Assembly (NCBI GenBank): GCA_905183005.1
Contig: CAJJDO010000022.1
Location: 487,151 to 551,150 of the forward strand
Source: Paramecium pentaurelia
Taxonomy: Eukaryota; Ciliophora; Oligohymenophorea; Peniculida; Parameciidae
Direction: 5' to 3'
DNA length: 64,000 bases
Of this stretch, positions 1 through 12,810 are shown piece by piece. The notes beneath the pieces were generated by a model. The model was not told where the DNA came from. It ran no database searches and worked only from the letters and a program-made list of their open reading frames with translations. The position numbers and the translations under genes were made by a program. Each line of letters begins with the position of its first letter. The first letter of the stretch is position 1.

Positions 1-231
1 AGATTCAATATTGAAATTATAAGAAATATTAACAAATAATGTTATATGAAATGAATTCTTATTTGAATGGAGAATTGAATTCTGAAAAAATGGAAGAGAA
101 GCTACAGAAGAGAGTATTATAAATCTAATTGAGTAAACATGATATAAGGTTAAATATTCCTTAAGAAAATGAACTATTAACAAATTATGTATAAAAATAA
201 GAATTTGTTTCTTTTAACAATTATTAAAAAT

Positions 232-731
232 ATGTCTCAAATGGAAGAAGAATATTGTAACTTTGAGGATGAGATGGCATAAGTTAGTAGTAGCAGATCT
301 CCAAAGTCAAAGAAAATAAAAAAAAGTGATTCTCTTTCCCCAAGAAAAAATATTGGCCATTGGACGAAGGAAGAGCATGACAAATATTTATAGTTTTTAG
401 AAGATCATGCTCATTTAAAGAAAAATAACAAAATCTTCAAACCAATGTCAGAAATCATTGGAACTCGCTCTCCTAGTTAATGCAGGTAAATCATTCAATT
501 TATTTTAGATCTCACCATCAAAAATTTAATCCTTTGTCACCCTAAGTTTAAAGAAAATCTGTTAAATTGATTAAAATAAACTAAGAAACAAAAGTACAAG
601 CATAATTATAGGAGGAAACTAATGAAACCTTAGAAGATGAAAAATAAATAAAAAATAATGTACGATTAGTATTCTATGATGATGAATTAGCTTAAGATGA
701 TAATGAATTTAATTTAGATGACATTATCTGA
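232..731 (+). CDS. Myb/SANT DNA-binding protein, SHAQKYF-like
   Basis: A 158-residue protein that probably binds DNA in the nucleus. One Myb/SANT domain lies at about residues 37-90: it opens with GHWTKEEHDKYLQFL and closes with CRSHHQKFNP, a variant of the SHAQKYF signature of single-repeat Myb factors. The start ATG is at 232. A 23-bp intron (486-508, GTAAAT...TTTTAG) splits the CRS codon and restores the frame. The N-terminus is acidic with a Ser/Lys patch, and the C-terminus is acidic and ends in LDDII. In-frame TAA/TAG codons read as Gln. Which genes it controls cannot be told. The domain call is firm; the exact class (transcription factor or chromatin SANT protein) is inferred. Confidence 0.75.
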
Positions 732-894
732 TAGAGTTATTATTTTTAATTATGTAATTCTTCTTCTTATAATATTTTCAATTATATATACTAAAATGCT
801 GAAGCTTTAGACAAGTGAACTAATTTATATTATATATTATAATTATTGATCTAAATACTCTCTTATTAAAAATATAATAAATATATTTCTAAAT

Positions 895-3800
895 ATGAAT
901 AGAAAAGAAATAGTAGAAAATGAATTGATATCAATTAAGGATAATAGCAAGAAATATCCTTAATTATTTAAAGTAAACCATTCAAATTTATATGTTTAAA
1001 GGTTTTAGAATCAAATTTGTTAGAATTAGATACTCATTCTTTATTATAGCAATTATTGCCTTAAATTGTCAGTTCAAAAAATATTAAATTAATTTCATTA
1101 GGAATAGGATTAATCCAGAAATTGTAACATTTTACATAATTAACTACAGTATTATTTACATTATATTAGAATGACCTTGATATCATAATTGAATATTTTA
1201 ATATTTCAAAATAACAGTAGGATGAAACAATAGACATAAGGTTAGTTTCAACTTTAATTCACATTATTGGTCCTGATATCATCGATTTTTAAAATTCAAA
1301 TCAAATTCTTAAAGTCTTAAATTTGTTAATATACTTTTCATCTTCCAATAATCCAATTATAGCATAATCATCAATATAAGGTATTCTTACTATTAGCAAT
1401 GTTTTGGAAGAATTATTATAGAACTAATAGAAAAATGAACTATTGCAATCCTATTTTGAATTATTAGAATTATTTTTTAAGATATTTCAAGATAAGGAGC
1501 AATCATTTATTTATGTATCAAACAACTTAATATTATGTATTTATCTTATCTGATTTCAATCAAATTAGGCAAAGATATTTTTATTATAATTCTGAAATGT
1601 GGAAAATATTTACAGCAAATTGAGCAATTTCATACTTTTTATCATGAAACTCTATATACCTACTTAAAAAGTATAAATTTAATATAGGAAACCAACATAA
1701 TGAATAGTAAGAATCAAAATTTAATTAGAAATTAACATAATAAGATTAGTATTTAATTATATACTAACAATCGAGGACAAATTTGATTTAATAGCTTTAT
1801 TGATGAATACATATAGTAAATTAAAACCAAATGATTAAAGTAAAATAGCAATTCATGATGGCATTTTATGTCTATATTCAAATTTAACAATATTCAAAAA
1901 TTTATTAATAAGATAACCAGTTGGTAATAGTTATAATGGTATCTATTATCTTATATTTATAATTAGATTATAACGATTTAATATTGAAATCTATTTATTA
2001 ATATTGTCTTTGTGGAATAAAAGAATATCAGACTTAACAATCTCCAAAGTAAAGTATTTTGATAAACAAATTAACAGCATCTTATATTGATTGCAATTTA
2101 CAAATGCTACCAAATATTTTTGTATAATAAATAAGTAATATAAAATATATTAAAAGTTAGAAAGTTTAACTTAGATAATTACTGACAATATGTAAAAACT
2201 TCTTTAATTAGATGAATTTCAGAATGAAGGGAATGGTTAATTATAAGAAATTAAGAATTATAGCAGACTTTTGTAATCTACAATATTTAACAGTGAGAAT
2301 GATGATCAAATGGCAGAAATACAAGAAACTGAAAGTGATGATATAAGACTTAAAACTTTTTTTGAAAAATTATGGAGACCTCTTCTTAGAATTATGAAGC
2401 AGATTCTAAAAATAGCTAATAATTAATAATATACTAATTTATTAGAATATTTATAATCTTGGATTTAATTTAGTTTAGAGCAAGATTAAATTAATAGTTT
2501 TTAATTACTAATTAGATTTTTGGCTGCTTAATCTGCTCCATCAACTTTAAAGTATAATGAAACAGATAAATGGCTAATTGCATGTAAAATATTTGAAGAA
2601 ATTCTTTATAGCAATGTAAATTTATTAAATGCAAAAACATGGAATCTTATATTCTAAACATTATAAAGAATAGAATAAGTTGTTACTAAATCAACTTAAA
2701 TAAAGATGACTAATGAGATATTTTATCGTAGTACATAATATCAAGAAGCAACTGTTTTTTAAATGGTTGATGGATTAAATTAATTAGCACTTTAAGTTTC
2801 AGAAAGACTTCAAATAAGTCAAAAGAAAACTTTTGATTCAATTTATAAATCATTTGCAATTGATAAATTACTACTTATAATTAATAACAATTGGTAAAGA
2901 ATTCATTTACTGTGGACCATAATAGATGCTTTGTATTTCTGTTTATGTAGTTCCAAAGTAATGGAAATGCGTCTTAATGCTATTCATAAATATAGAGATA
3001 CAATATTTTCAGGTATTGAATATAATAAAAACAATAAATTGAAATGGGGAGATAATTGGATCTAATATTTATTAAATCCATTATCTGAATTAATAATGCT
3101 GCCATATGAAGATCTTAAAGAAAATATTTTATAAATAATATCAAATCTAATTCAAGAACATCATAAATATTTGCCTTAAGAAGCTTTTAAGATTTTTGTT
3201 TAATTAATTGAAGTTGTATTAAATGATTTTTTTAGCAAAGAATTCAATCATCAAGAATTAAATTAATAAGAATATAAATCATTAATATTTAGAACCTAGC
3301 TATCCATCTAATGTATTTGTGATATAATATCTAATCATATTGATAATTTAGATAAATCTTCAATTTGTAAATTAGCTTAAATATTTATATCATTAAATAA
3401 ACAAAATGATTGTAAACATTATATATAATTATTATAGTTAATTTTGAAATAACTAATAAAATTATTTGTATGACTTGGCAAGTTTAAGAGAAACTTGCGT
3501 AATTAGAAATCATTGATAATGAGTTCTAATAAATTTGTTTGAAGTTATATAAAAATTGTTTAGATAATCAAGACGATCTAAAATATGCTTCAATACATAT
3601 TTCAAGTTAAATCTGCTGTATAGCTTAGGATTCTTATTTTACAGAATTGTTTTCAATACTAGAAGAATTAATTTAACATTCAATGGAATATTTTCTTAAG
3701 ATTGAATAACATTAGCTATTTCTTATCTAATAGACTCCTAGATTTATATAATTACCTATGGAAACTCCTAAATTCTAAGGATCAATTAAATAAATGATTT

Positions 3801-5124
3801 TTGACAAATCTACATCCTTATAATTATTTAAGCAATAATTTGAATTAGTAAAGTTATGCATATAAAAAATAATAGATGTTATTATTCATAAATCATTATA
3901 TCCTAAATTCTACTATTATTTGCAATTATTTAATCAGGCATAATGTGTTTATGTAAAACATGAAATAGTATTGGGATGTTAAAGAATAATAAAGTCTAAT
4001 TCAGATAAACAAATATTAATAGGTTCTATTGATTTCTTAGTTACTCTAATTAATTATGAATAAACTTTAGATTTAGAGGATGTTTAATTTTATATGGAGA
4101 ATAAAACTTTCGAAATATTTTGTGATGTAATTAAATTAATTATACCTATAAATCATAAGAAAGGATTGTATGCCTTATAATTATTGTTCAATTTTTTATG
4201 TTAAGATCAAATAATTAATATATTGAATGATGATAATAATATATTTAACTACTATTATAAATAATGTTTATAATTTGATATACTTGAAGAGGATATAATA
4301 GCAGAGTGGTTGCATTTTATAAATTAACAAATATCTTAATTAAGTATAGTTGCAAAACATCAATACTTTGTTGAGTTTCTTATAAATAGTTTTGAAATGA
4401 TAATTAATAAAAGATAATTAAATAAAAATGATTTGAATGAAGCAAATAAATTTGTAGGTGTTTTAAATGGTTTTTTAAGTGTAAAAATTTATATATTCAA
4501 TAGAAATGCTAAAAAATAATTAATGATAATTCTGAGAAACTATAACTAATTTTAATGACAAAATTAAAAAGTATCATAATAAATATGATACCATCTTTAG
4601 ATTAAAGTTAAATTGAATAGTTATTTGAACCTCTTATTACATAATAATTAACAAGTAAAATTTATAATAAATTTATAGTTTCAAACAAAAGAACATAAGA
4701 TTGGATATCATTTTATGTAAATGATGCATCATAATATTTAAATAATGAATAATAAAATATTATTATTTAATTGTTTACTAATAATTACATGAATAAATTA
4801 AAGATATCAGAACATGAAACATAATAATTGATAATAATTAGTTTAGTAGGATTTCTAGATATGGATAATCCAATTATAGAAAAGTTTTCATTATCTATAC
4901 GAGATACTCTATTAAATAGCATCCATGAAAATTTATAATTATTCTTGAATGAATAAAATATCTCATATGAGAGATAATTTAATATTTAACTTATGTTAGA
5001 TTTTTTAAGTAGATTTGAGAAAAATGATTTAAAAGAATTTTATTCCACTTTTGTAAAAATGATAAAATGTGAATCATTAGAAATTAGAACAAAACTTATA
5101 ATACTTCTTAGTAAATATGTTTGA
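895..5124 (+). CDS. MON2: MON2-like (Sec7/BIG-related) Golgi-endosome trafficking scaffold
   Basis: A protein of roughly 1,350 residues made almost entirely of alpha-helical HEAT-type repeats. The N-terminus resembles the DCB domain of MON2: a KKYPQLFK stretch, then helices containing KNIKLISLGIGLIQKLQHF. MON2 proteins are relatives of the large Arf exchange factors that lack the Sec7 catalytic domain and act in Golgi-to-endosome traffic; I see no Sec7 signature here either. Several short introns are needed. The first starts at 973 and ends at 1001 (AAG) or 1007 (TAG), both in phase. Others remove a 32-bp GTATTT...TTAG near 1530, a 26-bp intron near 3412-3437 and a 23-bp intron near 4481. Splicing between about 1650 and 1790 is unresolved. 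The stop TGA is at 5122. The family call rests on the N-terminal pattern, length and helical character. Confidence 0.6.
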
Positions 5125-5191
5125 ATTTATGTTTATCTATATATATATTTTCTGAATCTGCTAAAACAAATTTAAAAACTCTTATAAATAA

Positions 5192-6804
5192 TCAATATTT
5201 AATCTATTTACATAAATTAACGTATTTTTAAACAACCTAAGAAAATTCAACAAAACTTATCTTTTCATCTCCATTCTGATCAAATTAATTAAAGATTTCT
5301 TTACAATCATTATCATAATCTTCTCTTCCAATAAATTTAAATAATTCATCTAGAGTAATACATCCATCTTTATTCTTATCTAATACATCAAATGCCACTC
5401 TTATTTTATCTTTATTACTTAATTAATAATATACCATCAATATCTGATAATTTACAAGTTGCAGCTACAAATTCACTAAAATCTAAAGATCCACTTTAAT
5501 TAACATCCAAAAAATCAAATATTTTATCAACTTTATCATCTACTTAATTTTTTGAATATATTTATAATAATGCACATTTAAGTTCTTCTTTTGAGATTGT
5601 TCCTAATGATTTTATATAATTTATAATACCATTATTATCCTTATCAATCTTTCGAAATATTCGATTCAACACTTTTTTATCATCCTTATGAACTAATTCA
5701 GTGGCAATAAATAAAACTATGGCTTATAAAAATCTGCTTTATTTTAAATTATTATCCTAACCTTCAGTATATCCATTAAATTATATCATACTCTCCTTAA
5801 AATCCTATGAAAGTATTTATTCAGATGAATGGCTAATTTAATATTTTACTATTATACCTTTCAAACCATGGATCCTCAAGAACCTATTATGCATTTGGTC
5901 TCAATTCTGGATTTTTCTCCAACATTCTTTTTAATAAATCCTTAACTAAAGTACTATATTATTTCCAAGATTAATATCTCTAATCAAATATATAAATTAC
6001 CTAAATTCTATACTTTGATTTTTTATGTTAAATAAAATTTCATTTGAATCAGTCCCTTAAAAAGGAGGATCATTGCATAATAAAATATAAAGTACTACTC
6101 CACAAGACCATATATCACATTTTTAATCATAAGATTCCTCCATTACTTCAGGAGCCACAAAATGAATAGTACCACATTTAAGACTTAATTTTTCATATTT
6201 TTAAATCATTCCTGAAAAACCCCAATCTATGAGTTTTATTGATGTAGTCACTTCATCATCAATTAGAATATTATCTGGTTTGATATCTCTATGAACTAAA
6301 TTCTTCTTATGAGCAAAATTTATGGAACCAATTAATTACTTCATAATTTTAAGCACTTCAGCTTCCTTAAGTGGGTAAAGGTCTTCAATATATTGAGATA
6401 AGGTTCCTCCTTCACAGAGTTCCGAAATAATGTAAAATCTCTAATCATCCTCAAAACTATGATAAAGCTTTAATATATTAGGATGATCTAATCTAAATTA
6501 AGAAATTGATATACAGCTTAAGGTTTTGAAATTCTTTTCTAAAATTTTCATTTTTATCCTCACTCATTTTTTTTATGACTTTCATAGCTCGAACTTCATT
6601 ATTCAATTTACATCTCACTTTAATTACACAACCCTATCCTCCTGCTCCTATGCACTATTTATCTATAGGTTCATAAAGCTAATTGTAAGGACCTTCCATT
6701 TGTTAAATGAAATTTGAATAATCAATTCCAATTTTATCATCTTGTTCACTAAATGAATAGGGTATATTTGTTTCTTATACACAAACTTTTTTATAAGGTT
6801 ACAT
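5192..6804 (-). CDS. Calcium-dependent protein kinase (CDPK) with C-terminal EF-hands
   Basis: A Ser/Thr kinase with a calmodulin-like tail, expected to be switched on by calcium. The glycine loop is IGAGGQGCVIKV, the lysine motif RAMKVIKK, the catalytic loop VHRDIKPDNIL and the magnesium motif DWG (DFG variant), followed by GTIHFVAPEV. Four EF-hand-like loops follow, the clearest being DKNKDGCITLDE and DQNGDEKISFVE. At least one 22-bp intron lies after the VAIK region. I start at the ATG at 6804 (MQPYKKVCVQ). An upstream stretch from an ATG at 6951 is in the same frame but is cut by a TGA at 6826-6828, so it is either 5' leader or joined in a way I cannot see. The 5' third of the gene is duplicated after the n at 7434. 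CDPKs are typical of ciliates and plants. Confidence 0.85.
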
Positions 6805-7433
6805 ATAATATTAATTAAAATATTTTCATTTTCCTCTGATAATTATATCAAAATCACAAAGTTTCCTTTAATTATTTACTTTGAATGTGATATTTATAAT
6901 GATTAGTGGTTTATTTTAATCATTATCAATTTTAAAATTATAAGTATTCATTTCAAAAATTAAATAATAATATACCCTTTCATTCCATTTAATATTAAAA
7001 AGAAATCAAATAGTTTGGTTTATAAAATTAAAAAATATAAGATAACTAGGTCAATAATTTAATATTGATTTTAAGAACATAAAAATAAATATAATCACTA
7101 TATTAAAACATAAAAAATTTTAATTTTAGAATGGATTAATAGTATTATCTTAAAATTGATTTATTCTTAATTAATTTTGAATAAATTCTATAAGAAGGCT
7201 CATAAATTAAAATATATATTACTGTTCATTAATAATAATAATCAGGATACAATCCTTGTTTCTTTTTGAATTTTTCAGATGAACTAAATAACAGGCTGTC
7301 ACTCTTGATATCTTCTTAATCCTTCTTGTGGGTTGGTGAAACAGCATGAATTTCAAATTGTTTTGTTTATTCAATTAAATGAGTTCTAAAATATTATTAA
7401 ACTTCAGATAATTTAATATCATCCAAAATATTA
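6336..7433. repeat. Direct repeat copy 1, ends at the n at 7434
   Basis: This block of about 1.1 kb reappears immediately after the single ambiguous base at 7434, shifted by 1099 bp, with no difference that I found by eye. It carries the 5' part of the CDPK gene and the last 208 bp of the insulysin-like gene. Both ends are abrupt: copy 1 ends exactly at the n and copy 2 begins right after it. This is the pattern of two contigs whose overlapping ends were abutted instead of merged, and not of a biological tandem duplication. Confidence 0.9.
7226..7433 (-). pseudogene. 3' fragment of the insulysin-like gene (repeat copy 1)
   Basis: A duplicate of the last part of the M16 peptidase gene that is complete at 8325-11224. 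It holds the C-terminal coding stretch, including the ending GLYPDYYYQ and a TGA at 7226-7228, and breaks at the n at 7434. It has no start and no catalytic region. It most likely does not exist as a separate gene and is an assembly duplicate. Confidence 0.8.
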
Positions 7434-7434
7434 N
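7434..7434. other. Single ambiguous base marking a contig join
   Basis: One n replaces a base exactly at the border between two copies of the same 1.1-kb sequence. It marks a gap or join in the assembly. Confidence 0.9.
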
Positions 7435-7903
7435 TTACTTCATAATTTTAAGCACTTCAGCTTCCTTAAGTGGGTAAAGGTCTTCAATATATTGAGATAA
7501 GGTTCCTCCTTCACAGAGTTCCGAAATAATGTAAAATCTCTAATCATCCTCAAAACTATGATAAAGCTTTAATATATTAGGATGATCTAATCTAAATTAA
7601 GAAATTGATATACAGCTTAAGGTTTTGAAATTCTTTTCTAAAATTTTCATTTTTATCCTCACTCATTTTTTTTATGACTTTCATAGCTCGAACTTCATTA
7701 TTCAATTTACATCTCACTTTAATTACACAACCCTATCCTCCTGCTCCTATGCACTATTTATCTATAGGTTCATAAAGCTAATTGTAAGGACCTTCCATTT
7801 GTTAAATGAAATTTGAATAATCAATTCCAATTTTATCATCTTGTTCACTAAATGAATAGGGTATATTTGTTTCTTATACACAAACTTTTTTATAAGGTTA
7901 CAT
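7435..7903 (-). pseudogene. 5' fragment of the CDPK gene (repeat copy 2)
   Basis: A duplicate of the start of the CDPK gene, from the ATG equivalent to 6804 (here 7903) through the glycine loop, the lysine motif and the start of the catalytic domain, cut off at the n. The C-terminal half of the kinase and the EF-hands are missing. It is read as an assembly duplicate, not a decayed paralog, because it appears identical to the intact copy. Confidence 0.8.
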
Positions 7904-8532
7904 ATAATATTAATTAAAATATTTTCATTTTCCTCTGATAATTATATCAAAATCACAAAGTTTCCTTTAATTATTTACTTTGAATGTGATATTTATAATG
8001 ATTAGTGGTTTATTTTAATCATTATCAATTTTAAAATTATAAGTATTCATTTCAAAAATTAAATAATAATATACCCTTTCATTCCATTTAATATTAAAAA
8101 GAAATCAAATAGTTTGGTTTATAAAATTAAAAAATATAAGATAACTAGGTCAATAATTTAATATTGATTTTAAGAACATAAAAATAAATATAATCACTAT
8201 ATTAAAACATAAAAAATTTTAATTTTAGAATGGATTAATAGTATTATCTTAAAATTGATTTATTCTTAATTAATTTTGAATAAATTCTATAAGAAGGCTC
8301 ATAAATTAAAATATATATTACTGTTCATTAATAATAATAATCAGGATACAATCCTTGTTTCTTTTTGAATTTTTCAGATGAACTAAATAACAGGCTGTCA
8401 CTCTTGATATCTTCTTAATCCTTCTTGTGGGTTGGTGAAACAGCATGAATTTCAAATTGTTTTGTTTATTCAATTAAATGAGTTCTAAAATATTATTAAA
8501 CTTCAGATAATTTAATATCATCCAAAATATTA
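7435..8532. repeat. Direct repeat copy 2, begins after the n at 7434
   Basis: The second copy of the 1.1-kb block starting at 6336. Sequence unique to this side begins after about 8532, where the insulysin-like gene continues upstream. The copy therefore links smoothly into the intact peptidase gene, as copy 1 links smoothly into the intact CDPK gene. Confidence 0.9.
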
Positions 8533-11224
8533 AGTTGTTATAATCTTCTGTCAAATAGTCTTTAATGCTTTTAAACTTCATTCCACATTCTAGCTGATTC
8601 TTTAATTAATGAATAATCCTTTTCTTATAATTAGACCTTAACTGAATTTTTAAATTATTCAAAGTCTTATTCACTCATCTCTGTAATCAATTTATTCAAA
8701 TTTTCATTAATAAATGTTCTAATATTGTATGAATATCTTACCTAATTCTATCTTAGACATAATTTGGACATTTTGCATTACTTTATATTAAGAATGTGAA
8801 ACCTGATACTCCTCTAACATCACTCAATAATGAAAAAACAGCATATCCTAATTATTCAGTAGTTCTCAATTAAGCAAAGAATGGAGTCTTCATTATTGTT
8901 TATAGAATATCTATAATAAAATATATAAAATACCATTATAAAGTTATGTTCTTAAGTCAGGTTTTCCAATTTAATAATGAACAACAATTCCTGAATTAGT
9001 TTCTGTTGGTTCTGTCAAATCATAAGTGTAATTACAGATTTCTTTTTAATTCAACATTACAGGTCTAATTTATAATACCTATTCATATTTAAGTGTTTTT
9101 GCTTTAAATAAATCAAGTGATTTTTCAACAATTTATATTGCTTCTTCTTTAACCAAATTACCCATTATGAGCCATTCAAATCTACATCTTTTAAGGAAAT
9201 TGTTAGAAAAATGAATCACATCATTAAATGTGATATTAGTTAATTAATCTAATAATTCTTATGTTTCAAATGATGATCCTTCTCTTAATAAAACACTTAT
9301 AAGGGAATGAACTTATTAATATGGTTAAGATCTCTTAAAGTTTTCTAATTCTTAAGTAATTTTAACAAATGTTGATTCATATAAATCTTAATAATCTTCA
9401 GGTTTAAATGAGATAATCTTTTGGAACATTCCTATAACAAATCTAGAAATGGAATCACTAAATCCACTAATTGAAATTTCTAATCCATTTGCTGCTAATT
9501 ATAAAGAAGCATCAATTTTAGCCATTTCTGCTAAATAATTGAATTCTCTAACATGATTCTTTAATAAAGCTTACCAGATTTTAGCAATTGCTTCTGTTTT
9601 AGATAATTTACCATATCCAGTTTCTATAGTATTAATTCTAAGTTGAATAACTGTTTTAGGTACTTAGAATCTATCATCTTATTTAAACCATAAATCAGTT
9701 TATTCAGTTTATAATATTAATTAAGGAAATTGTGGTAAACCATTTTATAAAGGTAATACATTTGTATGTTCAGGAATGTATATATTTTATGGTGGTAAAT
9801 TTAATAATGGTGATATATTATTGGCTGCATTATTAAAAACTGTAGTTATATCTTCAAGGAATTTGGTTTAACTATATTCAGTTCCAAAATATTCTTCTTT
9901 GTTTCCTAATTAATTTTAATAATTTTATGATGATAAAAACATTATTAATCTATCTCCAGTCAATTAATTTGTAATCTTTTAAATTTATTCTGGTTAATAT
10001 TCTTCCATTAAATAAGGTGATCTTAACACATCTTCAATTGGATATAATTGCATTCTTGATGCCAAAGTACAAACATAATTAAATGGATCTCCTTTTTCTA
10101 AGAAATCAAATTCTAATTTTTTTATTGCTTAGATTTCTTTAAAAATCCATTCTTATGGTCCTTTTTATTTTAATAATTCAATATATCCTTAAACATATTA
10201 AACAACTTTCAAATATTATTATAAACCCTTTTATGTTAATTTTATTCTTATTGACATTTCTGAAAATAATTTCATTGTATTTGATGGACCTGCTGATAAT
10301 TCTTATGCTAAATCTTCTTTTATAAGAAGTGACAAAAGAGAATTTTCTCCTTCATGACCAATCAAATGAGATAAATACTTTCCTGGACAACTTCTATATT
10401 ATGGATAAAGATTATCAATAATGTAAATTAATTCTAAATAATCTTAATTCTTAATTGGAACATATTTTATCAATTACCCTAAATTTGTTTAATCAAATGG
10501 CATAACATTATAAGATGGAGGTAATAAATTTTTATTTTAAATGGCTTCAAAATAAGTTTAAGCCCATCCTTCCAAAATCTCTATTGGTTATTAACCATAA
10601 ATAACTAATTTCATGACATTTGCTGAATAATATCTTTTATGAAATTCTTATAATCTTGCACGTGTATCTTCAAACTACAAAGTCTTCAAATTACCAATCA
10701 TAAACTTATTATATTGACTACCAGCAAGGGAAGCATTATGAAACAATTGAAATTTGCGCCAAAAATCATTTTATAGATTCATATTGTATTCTGAATCAAC
10801 TGCTTTCATTTCACGTTCTGTGCAAGAATCACTGAAAAGTGGACTGATAAAGAATTAGGCAAATCTATCAAGTGCACCTTCTAAAGCTTGATTGGCAACT
10901 GAAAAAAAAAAATTTGTATTTAATTCAGATGTAAAAGCATTAGTGGATCCAGCATTCTTTGAAATGTATTACTAATACTCATTTTCATTAGGATATCTGA
11001 ATGATATAATAAATCTCTTACTTATCAGTTCCCATAAACAACATATGTTCACAAAAATGAGCAAGACCCATTCTATCAACAGGATCTTCAAGAGATCCAA
11101 CATCGACATTCAAAGCAGCAGCAGACTTTTCTGTCTCTGGATCTGATATCAAAAGACATAGCAATGAGTTGCTGAGAGTTACAGATTTAAATGTTCTCTT
11201 ATCAATAGTGCTTTTATGTATCAT
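8325..11224 (-). CDS. IDE: Insulin-degrading-enzyme-like M16 zinc metallopeptidase
   Basis: A protein of about 950 residues, the usual length for the insulysin/nardilysin group of M16 peptidases, which degrade small peptides inside the cell. The first exon (11018-11224) holds the inverted zinc motif HFCEH within MGLAHFCEHMLFMGT, preceded by VGSLEDP. After a 25-bp intron ending in CAG comes YPNENEYQ...SKNAGSTNAFT, the classic continuation around the substrate site. The later domains keep M16 landmarks such as RTTEQLGYAVFS. Other short introns lie near 8720 and 8905. The gene ends at the TGA at 8325-8327. Its last 208 bp recur before the n at 7434. It is divergent from the caprin-like gene across about 365 bp. 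Confidence 0.9.
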
Positions 11225-11589
11225 TTTAATTTATTTAGATTTTATATCATTATTAAAAATTCCTTCTTATCATCAGGTTTAATCAGATTCACAAATGTAA
11301 TACAATTCAAATAAAACTTTTTTACTAACATAAGTTATTAGAAGGATCTGTAGGCATTCTTAAAGAAAATTACAATTCATGATTCAAATATAAATAATTC
11401 AAACTTAATTTTCATAATATTTTTTTAACATTCACAAAATATTGTAGATTCATACTTTATTATTGCTTTCATATACTTCAATACTAGTATCAATGATAGA
11501 GTGTTTGAATAACTTAAAATCAAGTGTAATTTGAATACTAGTTATTAATTGACTTTTTTATTTAAATTTTTTAAAAAAATACATTTTTT
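11225..11589. promoter_or_regulatory. Divergent intergenic region between insulysin and caprin-like genes
   Basis: A 365-bp AT-rich stretch between two start codons that point away from each other. It must hold both promoters. I see no reading frame worth calling and no recognisable motif. Confidence 0.4.
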
Positions 11590-12810
11590 ATGAAGGGTGG
11601 AAAACAATCAAAGAATAAGACAATTTGGGATTAAGTTAAAAATGAAGAAAAAGACTTCTATTTCAACTTCCTTACCAAAAAATATAGAAATCTCTAAAAA
11701 AAACTTAAAGACATTGCTGATTTAGAAGAATTGTAAAAAACAAAAGAATTGAAACCTGAATAAGTTTAGAAGATTCAAAATAAAGATGAGAATAATGAAA
11801 GAATTAAAGAATTAGAAGCCTAAGTCTCAAATTGGTTGTAAGCTAAGAAGGAAGCAGAATAAAGTGGTTCTATCATCACCTAAGAAGCTTTCATCCTAAT
11901 ATTGGAGCATTTATCAGAGAATTAAGACACCCTAGAACTACTCTCTTAAGATCATTAATCTTTATATGAATTGGCTAAATAGCTTCAAATTAGAGTCAAT
12001 AATCAATAAAAGAAAAAGGATCAATAATGGAAGGGTTTGAAAGTATTTATTAATAAATAATTAAATTTTAGTTAAAACACTAATCATAACCAGAAGTTCA
12101 TCATGAAGAAACAACTTAATAAATATAATAATAATAAGAGACTACTTAATAACCAGACACAATTGAAACTCATAAGGAACATCCTGTCTAATAAGAATAA
12201 TATGTCTTGATGAAATCTAGTCCAAAGAAATCATTCTAAGATGAAAATCGTTAATAAGTTCATCATTAACCTATAGATTAGCTTACAAATTAACATACTG
12301 AATAATAAGAATAATAAGAAAAATAAAATCACCCTTAATAAGAAGTTCCATAATCATAAGTACCAGAAGGAAAAGAGGAACATTAACATGATTAAAAAGG
12401 TTATCATTAACACCCAAGAGATGGACATAGACATCATCATCATCATGATGATCAAAGAAAAGGATACAAAAAAAATTATCATAACGACAGAAGAAATAAT
12501 AATAATGGAGATAACAATAAATAATATAGAGGAAATAGATACCATAATAGAGATAGACCCTAGAGAGAAGAATGGTTAGAAAAGAAAGAAATTCAAGAAC
12601 ATGATTAAAATAATAATAATTAAGATCAAAACAGTTCAGATGAAGAATATATCACAATAGAACGTAGGTTAAGAAATTTTGTATATTTCTAGAACAAAAA
12701 AGCCTTAATAGAAACCAAACAGAGGATCTAATAGACATCATTATGATAACAAGAATAGATCATAAAGAAATCCTGGTGATAATCAAGAGGCTGTTGATGC
12801 ATAATAATGA
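11590..12810 (+). CDS. Caprin-like RNA-associated protein with Gln/His/Arg-rich tail
   Basis: A 388-residue protein. The N-terminal third is charged coiled coil whose KKYRNLQKKLKDIADLEEL and EQVQKIQNKDE stretches resemble the first homology region of caprins (cytoplasmic RNA-granule proteins). The middle is almost pure Gln/His/Glu, with five consecutive His residues. The C-terminal third is rich in Arg, Asn and Gly (for example YRGNRYHNRDRPQREEW), as in many RNA-binding tails. Two introns fit phase: 29 bp (GTATTT...TTTTAG) in the first half and 25 bp (GTTAAG...TTCTAG) near 12668-12692. The stop is TGA at 12808. The caprin assignment is based on pattern and layout only; a generic RNA-granule coiled-coil protein is the alternative. 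Confidence 0.55.

Noticed and set aside
39..266. Plus-strand frame of 75 codons at the left end overlapping the Myb start
   Set aside because: It reads fairly protein-like (MLYEMNSYLNGELNSEK) but overlaps the Myb gene in another frame and no in-phase intron joins the two. It could be an upstream exon or leader, but cannot be supported.
6526..6717. Plus-strand frame of 63 codons (repeated at 7625-7816)
   Set aside because: It is antisense to the CDPK catalytic domain; the motifs on the minus strand are unambiguous.
6336..8532. Genuine tandem duplication of kinase and peptidase gene parts
   Set aside because: Copies begin and end exactly at an n and look identical; an unmerged contig overlap explains this more simply.
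12354..12579. Two overlapping frames on opposite strands, rich in Ile/Met/Ser
   Set aside because: They are shadows of the His/Asn/Gln-rich region of the caprin-like gene.
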